From NCBI GenBank assembly GCA_029856295.1, contig JAHQWS010000162.1:1-5779 (forward strand): a stretch of DNA of 5,779 nucleotides, given 5' to 3'. Made by a program: the position numbers and the translations under genes. Positions within the stretch are counted from its first letter, which is position 1. Each line of letters opens with the position of its first letter. Under the pieces are notes generated by a model that did no database searches, was not told where the DNA came from, and saw nothing but the letters and a program-made list of their open reading frames with translations. This document shows positions 1 through 5,613 of the stretch, piece by piece. Origin of the DNA: Promethearchaeia archaeon. Its GTDB lineage: Archaea > Asgardarchaeota > Lokiarchaeia > Sigyniarchaeales > SOKP01.

Positions 1-1
1 G

Positions 2-97
2 ATTATAGATAGACTAAAAAATTTATCAGAATCTAATGTCTATATAAATAGGATCAAACTCATAAAAGTCATAGATTTTTTTAATGATATGATTTGA
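2..97 (+). CDS. C-terminal end of an unidentified protein (partial, enters from the left)
   Basis: This is the only forward frame that stays open from the window edge, running 31 codons to a TGA at 95-97. The other two forward frames hit TAG within the first 12 bases. In DNA this AT-rich an open stretch of that length is mildly informative but not proof. The encoded tail is rich in Ile, Leu, Lys and Asn, has an amphipathic helix-like pattern (it ends in IDFFNDMI) and contains no recognisable motif, so no function is proposed. It ends 20 bp before the thioesterase start on the same strand, so the two could be co-transcribed. It could also be chance open sequence. Confidence 0.45.
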   Translation: MIDRLKNLSESNVYINRIKLIKVIDFFNDMI

Positions 98-117
98 ATT
101 AAAAAAATAGTATATAG

Positions 118-558
118 ATGATCAAAATGGAAGATGCCCTTTTAAAAGAATTGCTTAACGTAGAAGATTCTATAGAAATAAAGGTTAGATTTAATGATGT
201 AGATGCTATGGGAGCAGTCCATTTCAAAAAATATCTAGTATATTTTGATGATGGATTTGTAAGTTTTATGAATAATATACAAGATCCACTCTCTGTTGAA
301 AATGCTCTTAAAAGTGGAATAGTATTCCCCGTGAAAAAAGTTGACATAGAATACGAAGCATCTGCCGAATTTGGAGATCATGTAATTGTAAAAACTCGTA
401 TAAAAAGTATTAGAGATACATCAATTACATTTCTTCATGATATATATCGTGAATCTGATAAAGCTTTATTAGCAAAAGTAATATGTGTTAGACTTGTTAT
501 GGAATTAGAATCTAAAAATTTAGTTAATGTCAAGCAATTCTTTAGCAAATTTGTTTAG
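118..558 (+). CDS. Hotdog-fold acyl-CoA thioesterase (4HBT/YbgC-like family)
   Basis: Predicted cytoplasmic thioesterase that hydrolyses an acyl-CoA or related thioester; the substrate cannot be read from sequence. The 146-residue length is typical of a single hotdog domain. The 4HBT signature is at residues 23-39: R24, then FNDVDAMG (25-32), H35 and Y39. D29 aligns with the catalytic Asp17 of Pseudomonas 4-hydroxybenzoyl-CoA thioesterase. The rest follows the family: a central helix (about 36-52), a strand with IEYEASAEFGD (78-87) where the family has a conserved Tyr and Gly-Asp, then strands RDTSITFLHDIY (99-110) and LLAKVICVRLVMEL (117-130). No good Shine-Dalgarno precedes the ATG at 118. 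A second ATG at 127 (M4) is possible and would leave the domain intact. The gene converges on the GTPase with a 42-bp gap in which I see no clear terminator. Confidence 0.87.
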   Translation: MIKMEDALLKELLNVEDSIEIKVRFNDVDAMGAVHFKKYLVYFDDGFVSFMNNIQDPLSVENALKSGIVFPVKKVDIEYEASAEFGDHVIVKTRIKSIRDTSITFLHDIYRESDKALLAKVICVRLVMELESKNLVNVKQFFSKFV

Positions 559-600
559 AATATAACAATAAGCTAAATATTTTAATGAAAACATGTAATA

Positions 601-1260
601 TTAATCATTTTCAGGAGCCAATGGAATAATTCTATTAATTAACTGTCTTCCACATTCAGTAAAACTTCGATAAATATTTTTTTTAAAATTATAGAGAGCA
701 CAAGTTTCATAAATTATAGGGTTATAACTGTGTAATTCATTACCAAGTTCAAACCAAAGTTGCTCATCTTTAAGAACTTGTAAAAATTCTGCCTCTCCAA
801 TAATATCTGCTAGATCCTGCTTATTTAACATGATAAGTAAAGGGATATCTTTAATTAATTTCCCTCTTGCAATATTTTTTAATTCTTTTAACGATTCGAT
901 ATTATCTTCAAAAAATTTAGTTTGTGAATCAACAACAAAAATAACTCCATCAGTTCCAAGAAATATTTTTTCTCTTAAAGCAGAGAAGCTGCTTTGACCA
1001 GCAACTGTCCAAATATGATAAAAAATTTGTCGCTGCTTTTTAGATTGAAAAACACCTCTATCAAAATATAAAGTAGCTCCGCTTGCTCTCTCAATTTTTG
1101 TTAGAGTCCCCACTGGAATAACATCCTTGTTTTGTTCCTTTGTTAATCGATAAAGTGTATCAACTATGGTAGTCTTTCCCGAACGAGCCATCCCCCAATA
1201 GAGGATTTTTATATATATTTTATTATCTTCCGTAATTTGAACCAAATTATACCTCACCAA
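601..1260 (-). CDS. MglA/Arf-like small GTPase
   Basis: Single-domain Ras-superfamily GTPase, probably a cytoplasmic switch in polarity, membrane or cytoskeletal regulation (inferred from the family). G1/P-loop is GMARSGKT (23-30). The switch I region TKIERASGATLYFD (54-67) resembles the MglA segment that ends TLFFD. G3 is TVAGQ (85-89), with Thr in place of the usual Asp of DxxG, as in MglA (TVPGQ); Q89 is the expected catalytic Gln. Next come the strand DGVIFVVDSQ (104-113), G4 NKQD (146-149) and a G5-like ETCA (185-188). The C-terminal helix has no prenylation cysteine box. At 219 residues it is slightly longer than MglA (about 195). There is no ATG before M24, which lies inside the P-loop, so the start must be non-ATG. 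TTG at 1260 gives the longest form; GTG at 1257 and TTG at 1243-1245 are alternatives. The last has a GGTGA site in front and would leave 12 residues before the first strand, the usual MglA spacing. Confidence 0.9.
   Translation of the reverse strand: MVRYNLVQITEDNKIYIKILYWGMARSGKTTIVDTLYRLTKEQNKDVIPVGTLTKIERASGATLYFDRGVFQSKKQRQIFYHIWTVAGQSSFSALREKIFLGTDGVIFVVDSQTKFFEDNIESLKELKNIARGKLIKDIPLLIMLNKQDLADIIGEAEFLQVLKDEQLWFELGNELHSYNPIIYETCALYNFKKNIYRSFTECGRQLINRIIPLAPEND
1252..1258 (-). promoter_or_regulatory. Shine-Dalgarno candidate favouring a downstream TTG start for the GTPase
   Basis: On the minus strand this reads GGTGAGG. The GGTGA part matches the archaeal anti-Shine-Dalgarno complement (GGAGGTGAT). 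It lies 6-8 nt before the TTG at 1243-1245, which is codon 6 of the longest frame. Nothing similar precedes the TTG at 1260. This suggests that the shorter product (214 residues) may be the real one. Only the position and match are seen; use of the site is inferred. Confidence 0.4.
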
Positions 1261-1280
1261 GTTGGGGACACATATTAAGA

Positions 1281-1285
1281 GGAGG
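1281..1285 (+). promoter_or_regulatory. Strong Shine-Dalgarno (GGAGG) of the microprotein gene
   Basis: GGAGG within AGAGGAGGCC is a five-base perfect match to the archaeal/bacterial anti-Shine-Dalgarno, 10 nt before the ATG at 1296. Other gene starts in this window have only weaker or shorter matches, so this site is the main argument that the short frame is translated. Confidence 0.5.
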
Positions 1286-1295
1286 CCATTAACTT

Positions 1296-1403
1296 ATGTG
1301 TGATAATGGACTTTTCGGTTTTACACTCCTCATAACTAATTGTGTAATAGTAATAATATTAATATTGCTCTCTGATATTTATAACTTATTCTTTAAGAAA
1401 TGA
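1296..1403 (+). CDS. Candidate 35-residue single-pass membrane microprotein
   Basis: ATG at 1296, 35 codons, TGA at 1401-1403. The product has a short polar N-terminus (MCDNG), an uninterrupted hydrophobic segment at about residues 6-26 (LFGFTLL, then VIVIILILL) long enough for one membrane helix, and a short tail ending in FFKK. The Lys-Lys end suggests the C-terminus lies inside by the positive-inside rule. A GGAGG at 1281-1285, 10 nt upstream, is the strongest Shine-Dalgarno in the window. An AAATTATA at 1244-1251, inside the divergent GTPase gene, is suitably placed for a TATA box, giving a leader of roughly 20 nt. The gene diverges from the GTPase with 35 bp between the longest reading frames. 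I recognise no family. The case rests on the ribosome site, composition and placement in an otherwise empty gap; chance remains possible. Confidence 0.5.
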   Translation: MCDNGLFGFTLLITNCVIVIILILLSDIYNLFFKK

Positions 1404-1478
1404 GATATTTCGTATTCAAAATCGTTGAATTATACCACGAGTAATTTTATAATTTCAATAACCTACTTGTAAGTTTAT

Positions 1479-1490
1479 AAAAAAGAAAAA
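1479..1490 (-). terminator. Oligo-T terminator of the iron-sulfur protein gene
   Basis: On the minus strand the sequence just past the TAA (1494-1496) reads TTTTTCTTTTTT. Runs of T in the non-template strand are the usual intrinsic termination signal in archaea. No stable hairpin is visible before it. Confidence 0.55.
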
Positions 1491-1493
1491 GAT

Positions 1494-2600
1494 TTAATTT
1501 GTCGAGATTTTTGGTGGTGGAACATATACCTCTCTTGGTCCTGTTCTCTTCAAATTAATTGCCTTCTCAGGACAATGATGAGCACATACACCACAGCCTA
1601 TGCATTTATTTTCATTAACAACAGCAATGGTATCTTCTAAATCTATTGCTTCCATAGGACATTTCTCAACGCAAGTTCCGCAACCTATACATTCTGAATC
1701 ATTCACTTTTGCTAAATAACTGGTATAACAATGGTATGGTGAGATCCCTCTATAATACATTTGAAAAATACCGCAACAACATTTACAACAATTACATATT
1801 GCTTCTTCTTCTAATTCAGGTTTTAAATGTACATGAAATGCTTTATGTACAAGCCCCTCATCTTCAGATATTTTTAAGACCCTTTTTGCTTCATCCTTGC
1901 TGATTGGTTTTCCAAACCCGTGTTCAATTACGAAGACAGCGCTTTTACCTAATAGAAAGCAATTAGTTCTTTCATTTGTAACCTTACATGGATCACCTAA
2001 AAGATCTTTTTCATGCCGACAATAGCAATGAGTGTAAGCGATATCATCATATTTATCGACAATTTTTGACACTTCCTCATAAGGAATAATTATTTCTTCT
2101 GGAAGTTCTTCTATCTTCTCTTCAACCGGGACGATTCGATTTACAGGCGGAAAATTTTTAAATCCCTTAACAACACTATCATAATTTTTTTGAGTAGCTT
2201 CACTCATTCCCTTGAATAATTTATCGAATGTTTTAGCTAATTTCTTCTGTTTTTCTCCTGTCTCTCCCCTCATTAAGGTATATTCAAACATCCCCGGGAA
2301 AGGGCCAAGAAGCCGATATACTTTTATCCCAGTTCTTCTACTTGTTGTACCTACTAAAATTCCATCATCCATTAAACCATTTAACATCTTATGTAAGGAA
2401 TCATCATCTAAATCGATTTTTTCTTTAATTTGATCAATATTTAAGCTTGGTTTTCTACTATAAACTTTTATAATAAATTCAGCTTGTTCTTCTGTCATTA
2501 TAGTTTGTAATAGTTCAATAAGAGTCTCATTAATTGGCATTGGCATTTGACCAGCTTTGGAAACTGTTCTTGCTACTTTATACCATAATTGTTCAGACAT
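1494..2600 (-). CDS. Winged-helix / cysteine-rich dicluster ferredoxin protein
   Basis: A 368-residue, probably cytoplasmic redox protein with three parts. Residues about 25-97 form a helical winged-helix-like region (EEQAEFIIKVYS, then two helices and a turn to KVYRLLGPFPG at 94-103). The middle carries an unusual cysteine set: CYC (192-194), C205, C214 in NCFLLG, and ICNCCKCCCG (268-277). The C-terminal part (about 300-350) is a classic 2x[4Fe-4S] ferredoxin with C304/C307/C310/C314-Pro and C333/C336/C339/C343-Pro. From memory, proteins with the same order of parts (N-terminal helical region, CYCR, C..FG, CNCCxCCC, dicluster) occur widely in anaerobic bacteria and archaea as uncharacterised '4Fe-4S dicluster' proteins. 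An electron-transfer role is likely; the partner is unknown. The start at 2600 is supported by AGGAG 5 nt upstream. There is no signal peptide or membrane segment. The gene diverges from the symporter across a repeat-bearing intergenic region. Confidence 0.85.
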   Translation of the reverse strand: MSEQLWYKVARTVSKAGQMPMPINETLIELLQTIMTEEQAEFIIKVYSRKPSLNIDQIKEKIDLDDDSLHKMLNGLMDDGILVGTTSRRTGIKVYRLLGPFPGMFEYTLMRGETGEKQKKLAKTFDKLFKGMSEATQKNYDSVVKGFKNFPPVNRIVPVEEKIEELPEEIIIPYEEVSKIVDKYDDIAYTHCYCRHEKDLLGDPCKVTNERTNCFLLGKSAVFVIEHGFGKPISKDEAKRVLKISEDEGLVHKAFHVHLKPELEEEAICNCCKCCCGIFQMYYRGISPYHCYTSYLAKVNDSECIGCGTCVEKCPMEAIDLEDTIAVVNENKCIGCGVCAHHCPEKAINLKRTGPREVYVPPPKISTN

Positions 2601-2730
2601 TTTTTCTCCTTTATTTTTTTAATTTCCAAATTAAAACTGCATAGGCTAAAATGTTCATAATTTAATTACCTTACGTTAAAATTTAATAAGAAACTGGGGA
2701 TTAATTCAGACTAAAAAAAACTAAAGCCAC

Positions 2731-2772
2731 ATTAAGTATAAAAATACTTATATCTAATATTTAAAAAACAAA
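2731..2772 (+). repeat. Direct repeat copy A (42 bp)
   Basis: Matches copy B at 2840-2881 at 37 of 42 positions without gaps (hand-aligned). Two blocks are identical: TATAAAAATAC (2737-2747) and ATATCTAATATT (2750-2761). The start-to-start offset is 109 bp, close to a whole number of helical turns. The AT-rich core could be a TATA element or a regulator site. Low complexity lowers the weight, but the shared TATCTAA core and the unbroken alignment argue against simple chance. Confidence 0.6.
2733..2750. promoter_or_regulatory. 18-bp palindrome, candidate operator
   Basis: TAAGTAT-AAAA-ATACTTA has perfect 7-bp arms around a 4-bp spacer, the form expected for a dimeric HTH regulator site. It sits in repeat copy A. 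Copy B has lost the symmetry (G to T in the left arm, TT to CC in the right), so only one of the two copies is palindromic. Which divergent gene it would control is not clear. Confidence 0.35.
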
Positions 2773-2839
2773 ATAACTAGGACTTTAAGTTAAACTTTCG
2801 ATTATCAAATACTTTTAGTGAAAAAAAGTACAAATTTAG

Positions 2840-2881
2840 ATTAATTATAAAAATACCCATATCTAATATTAAACAAACAAA
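2840..2881 (+). repeat. Direct repeat copy B (42 bp), possible symporter promoter
   Basis: Second copy of the element at 2731-2772, with five mismatches. Its TATAAAAAT (2846-2854) lies about 65 bp before the symporter ATG at 2916. If it is an archaeal TATA box, transcription would begin near 2876 and the leader would be about 40 nt, containing the AGGT ribosome site. The match is seen; promoter use is inferred. Confidence 0.5.
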
Positions 2882-2915
2882 TTTAATTTTTTAAAAAATA
2901 ATTTAGGTAATTATT

Positions 2916-4301
2916 ATGGAAAATATTAAACATTCAAAAGGTAGTATGGCGTCCTATGGATGCGCCAAAGCGATGAATGAATTTTTCAATATGGCTTTCA
3001 TGGCATTTGGGTTTTTCTTTTACGAAACAGAGATAGGATTAAATGTCTGGTATGTCGGACTTGGTTTTGTCGTCTTTGCTATATGGAATGCAATTAACGA
3101 TCCTCTTGTAGGATATTTGACTGATCGTCCGTTCAAGTTTACGAGAAAATGGGGTAGAAGGTTTCCTTGGATAATGATTGGAGGAATACTCTGGGTTCTC
3201 AGTTATATTCTTGTTTTCATACCACCTAATGTTAATCCAAAATCAGGTGCTTGGATCCTTTTTGCTTGGCTTGTAATAGCTACTTGTATTTATGATACAT
3301 TTGCATCAATCTTCTTCGTTAACTTTGCCGCTCTTTTCCCAGATAAGTTCCGTTCAGTAGAAGAACGACGTAAAGTTAATGCGATTGCTACTCCAATAGG
3401 AATTTTGGGCATTGTCGCTGGAGGGATTGTACCACCTCTTTTTATTACATTTGGCGACGTCAATTCATATATTATTCAAGCTGGTATGATGATTATTTTT
3501 GCTCTTATCATTTTAGCTCTCTCTATTCCTGGTTGCCGTGATGATAAAGAAATAGTTGAACGCTACCTCACTACATTTGAAGCAAGAAAAGTAGAAGAAG
3601 AGTCATTTTTTAAGTCCTTGAAAGTTGCAATGAAGCAGAAATCCTTTGTATATTTTATTCTTGCTTACCTCTGTTATCAAACTTGTGTTACGCTCATGCA
3701 AACATCTATTTCATATGTCATACGATTTGTTTTTAAAATGTCGGCAAGCGCCATGATTTTTGTAATGTTAGCACTTCTCGTAGGAGCAGTTATTTCAATT
3801 CCTTTATGGATAAAGTTAGCCCATAAAACAAATGACAATAGAAAAGTTATATTAATCGCTGGATCATTGATGGTGATAGCTACAGTTCCGTTAATATTCT
3901 TAGGGGATTATATTGCCGTTATTATCGTAATGTTTATATGGGGCTTAGTGTTTGGAGGTTATTGGGTAATGTTAGCACCAGTTTTAGCTGACGTGATTGA
4001 TGAATCCGTAGTAAGAACAGGTAAACGTGAAGAAGGGGTATATAATGGATTTCAGCAATTCTTTGGTCGCCTTTCATTTCTTTTCTCTGCTCTTTCCATT
4101 GCGATAGTACATACACTCACTGGATTTAAGGAGGGATCAGAAGTTCAATCTCCTCTAGCAATAATGGGAATTCATATCCACTTCGGATTAATCCCGATGC
4201 TTTTCATGCTTGTATCTGTTATTCTCTTATGGAAAGGGTATGATCTAACTCCAGAGAAAGTAAAAGCGAATCAAGAAAAAATCAAGGAAATGAGTCTTTA
4301 A
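2916..4301 (+). CDS. GPH/MelB-family sugar:cation symporter (MFS)
   Basis: Integral membrane transporter of 461 residues, the normal length for the glycoside-pentoside-hexuronide family, which imports sugars or glycosides with a cation. About 12 hydrophobic segments are visible (near 22-37, 45-65, 84-103, 112-140, 157-180, 186-205, 245-265, 278-298, 309-328, 333-357, 385-402, 420-439). The family signature after helix 2 is present: NDPLVGYLTDRP (61-72), then WGRRFPWIMIG (79-89). The helix 10-11 loop has DVIDESVVRTGKREEG (359-374) followed by FQQFFGRLS (379-387). Relative to MelB WDAIND, the helix 2 motif is WNAIND: the position of Na+ ligand Asp55 is N58, while Asp59 is kept as D62. The MelB Lys377 position appears to be R385. 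The substrate cannot be assigned, and altered cation coupling is possible. The ATG is preceded by AGGT at 7 nt. The gene probably forms its own unit and ends at a T-tract. Confidence 0.9.
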   Translation: MENIKHSKGSMASYGCAKAMNEFFNMAFMAFGFFFYETEIGLNVWYVGLGFVVFAIWNAINDPLVGYLTDRPFKFTRKWGRRFPWIMIGGILWVLSYILVFIPPNVNPKSGAWILFAWLVIATCIYDTFASIFFVNFAALFPDKFRSVEERRKVNAIATPIGILGIVAGGIVPPLFITFGDVNSYIIQAGMMIIFALIILALSIPGCRDDKEIVERYLTTFEARKVEEESFFKSLKVAMKQKSFVYFILAYLCYQTCVTLMQTSISYVIRFVFKMSASAMIFVMLALLVGAVISIPLWIKLAHKTNDNRKVILIAGSLMVIATVPLIFLGDYIAVIIVMFIWGLVFGGYWVMLAPVLADVIDESVVRTGKREEGVYNGFQQFFGRLSFLFSALSIAIVHTLTGFKEGSEVQSPLAIMGIHIHFGLIPMLFMLVSVILLWKGYDLTPEKVKANQEKIKEMSL

Positions 4302-4327
4302 TCAATAGTTTATTACTATCTAAATCA

Positions 4328-4343
4328 TTTTTTTTTCTCTTTT
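4328..4343 (+). terminator. T-tract terminator of the symporter gene
   Basis: Nine consecutive T, then CTC and four more T, 26 bp after the symporter stop. A weak inverted repeat ATAGT-TTATT-ACTAT (4305-4319) lies just upstream but is too short and AT-rich to count as a convincing hairpin. The T-run alone fits archaeal intrinsic termination. Confidence 0.65.
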
Positions 4344-4466
4344 GTCTTACGAGTTATTAACTAAATTAATTAAAAAAGTATATTTTCTAGTATTGATATT
4401 AAAAGGATGTTATTACAATTGTTCTATTTATTTTAATCATTCAAGATAAAATTATTATGAGATAAA

Positions 4467-5540
4467 ATGAGATACATTGAAAATCAAATTGTTTTAGGGG
4501 ATTCACCTCCAGGAATAATGCTTAATGATCTTAGAAATTTAGCGCATATCGAATATTATACGTCAGATGAGATACTTACTGAAAAGGATATTGAACAAAA
4601 TCAAAAGGCTTTATTTCCAAAAGGAATTATCTATAATCTTCCACAAGAGAGCTATGTTTGGATTTTTTCATTAGTATACAGGGAAGAAAATTTTGATATA
4701 ATCAAGTGGAAAACTTCATTTGCTTGGAAAGAAATAGATAAAATGAGTGATTCTCCTCAAATTATAATTAATAAAGCATTATTTATTGGAGCTAACGCTG
4801 GCATATTTTTTATTATGATAGATGAGGAAATCTATGAGAATTTTAATAAACTTGCAGATATGATGGATGTTTTTATAGAAAAAACTAATGGAAATGCTCC
4901 TTTTTTAGTTTACGGTTTGATTGAAAACAAGCAAAAAGTAGCGGAATTAAAAAAAAATGAAGAATTATTTAAAAATTTAGCAGATGTCAAAAAATGGGTT
5001 ACCACGCATAGAGGTGAATTCCGTATAGAAATTCTAAAAGAAATTAAATCGAATCCAATATTTCTTATCAATGATTTTTCTCATTTTATTTTAACAAGAG
5101 TGAAGACTGATTATCCGAACCTTCAATTAGGTGAAGTTCATTATTTAGATTATGAAGATTTGAATGCATGGAAAGGAATTGAATATTCATTAGCAGAACA
5201 AGCTGATGATGGCCAAACAATAGATCAATTATTAAAAACTTTAATCTTTAAGTATTTAAAAAGTGCAGATTTCCAAGAAGAAAAAATTGAAGCCCCTACC
5301 CCTATGGAACTTCTAGATGAAAAACAAACTCTAAAAGAAGATATCGAATCGCGCCCTTCGAAAATGAAGAAAGTAATTAAAGAAATTCAGAAAACAATTA
5401 GAAGAACCTGTCCAAATTGTGGAAATAACAACCGTAACTTGATACGAGAATTAAAAGATCGAGAAAATATTATTATGGAGAATCCTAATGTCTATGGATT
5501 GAAGTATATCTGTGGAAACTGCGGTTACGAATGGAAATAA
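4467..5540 (+). CDS. Putative degenerate Ras-like GTPase domain with C-terminal TFIIS-type zinc ribbon
   Basis: I do not recognise the full protein as a named family. The C-terminal 45 residues form a zinc ribbon: CPNC (315-318) and CGNCGYEW (349-356), with the TFIIS/RpoM-like ending C-x2-C-G-x-x-W. These are the only four cysteines in 357 residues. The N-terminal part reads like a small GTPase that has lost its catalytic motifs. QIVLGDSPPG (7-16) sits where strand 1 and the P-loop would be but lacks GK[ST]. FDIIKWKTSFAW (76-87) is like strand 3. GANAGIFFIMIDEEIYENFNK (108-128) matches the 'gadg-ilvyD' strand and following helix. APFLVYGLIENK (144-155) sits at strand 5/G4 without NKxD. GEVHYLDYEDLNAWKGIEYSL (222-242) is like the last strand and helix. 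A charged linker (about 265-310) joins the two domains. A binding or scaffold role is inferred. The ATG at 4467 is preceded in frame by TGA at 4458, with no strong Shine-Dalgarno. Confidence 0.6.
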   Translation: MRYIENQIVLGDSPPGIMLNDLRNLAHIEYYTSDEILTEKDIEQNQKALFPKGIIYNLPQESYVWIFSLVYREENFDIIKWKTSFAWKEIDKMSDSPQIIINKALFIGANAGIFFIMIDEEIYENFNKLADMMDVFIEKTNGNAPFLVYGLIENKQKVAELKKNEELFKNLADVKKWVTTHRGEFRIEILKEIKSNPIFLINDFSHFILTRVKTDYPNLQLGEVHYLDYEDLNAWKGIEYSLAEQADDGQTIDQLLKTLIFKYLKSADFQEEKIEAPTPMELLDEKQTLKEDIESRPSKMKKVIKEIQKTIRRTCPNCGNNNRNLIRELKDRENIIMENPNVYGLKYICGNCGYEWK

Positions 5541-5613
5541 TTTATGTTAGAAAAATTTTTAAAATTTAATTAATGATTAAGCTCACTGTTTCTTAAAACT
5601 TATATTAAAAGTA

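Larger units (their letters stand above)
2601..2915. other. Divergent intergenic region between iron-sulfur and symporter genes
   Basis: This 315-bp gap holds the start signals of both divergent genes. For the iron-sulfur gene, AGGAG (minus strand, 2606-2610) lies 5 nt before its ATG. For the symporter, AGGT at 2905-2908 lies 7 nt before its ATG. Between them are the two 42-bp repeat copies (2731-2772 and 2840-2881), an 18-bp palindrome (2733-2750), a short inverted repeat AAGTT-A-AACTT (2787-2797) and an all-AT palindrome (2886-2899). A 15-codon minus-strand frame (2611-2658) ends 10 bp before the iron-sulfur gene; see findings. No longer gene, tRNA or known riboswitch fold is visible. Confidence 0.7.

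Noticed and set aside
99..347. 82-codon open frame on the minus strand
   Set aside because: It lies opposite the thioesterase, whose catalytic motif is clear. Its product is Ser/Thr/Phe/Ile-rich with no motif, as expected of the reverse strand of an AT-rich gene.
1428..1454. Inverted repeat AATTATA / TATAATT with a 13-nt loop after the microprotein stop
   Set aside because: All-AT arms of 7 bp arise easily in this composition, and no T-run follows to make it a terminator.
1709..1903. 64-codon plus-strand frame
   Set aside because: Lies within the cysteine-rich region of the iron-sulfur gene on the other strand; its Asn/Tyr/Leu runs are antisense of that code, and the ferredoxin frame has unmistakable cluster motifs.
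2212..2433. 73-codon plus-strand frame
   Set aside because: Antisense to the helical and winged-helix part of the iron-sulfur gene; no Shine-Dalgarno and no recognisable motif.
3934..4116. 60-codon minus-strand frame
   Set aside because: Antisense to the conserved helix 10-11 region of the symporter; no independent support.
4457..4474. Tandem ATGAGATA repeated just before and over the start of the zinc-ribbon gene
   Set aside because: Eight-base repeat in low-complexity AT-rich sequence; the first copy is followed at once by a stop in its frame. No function proposed.
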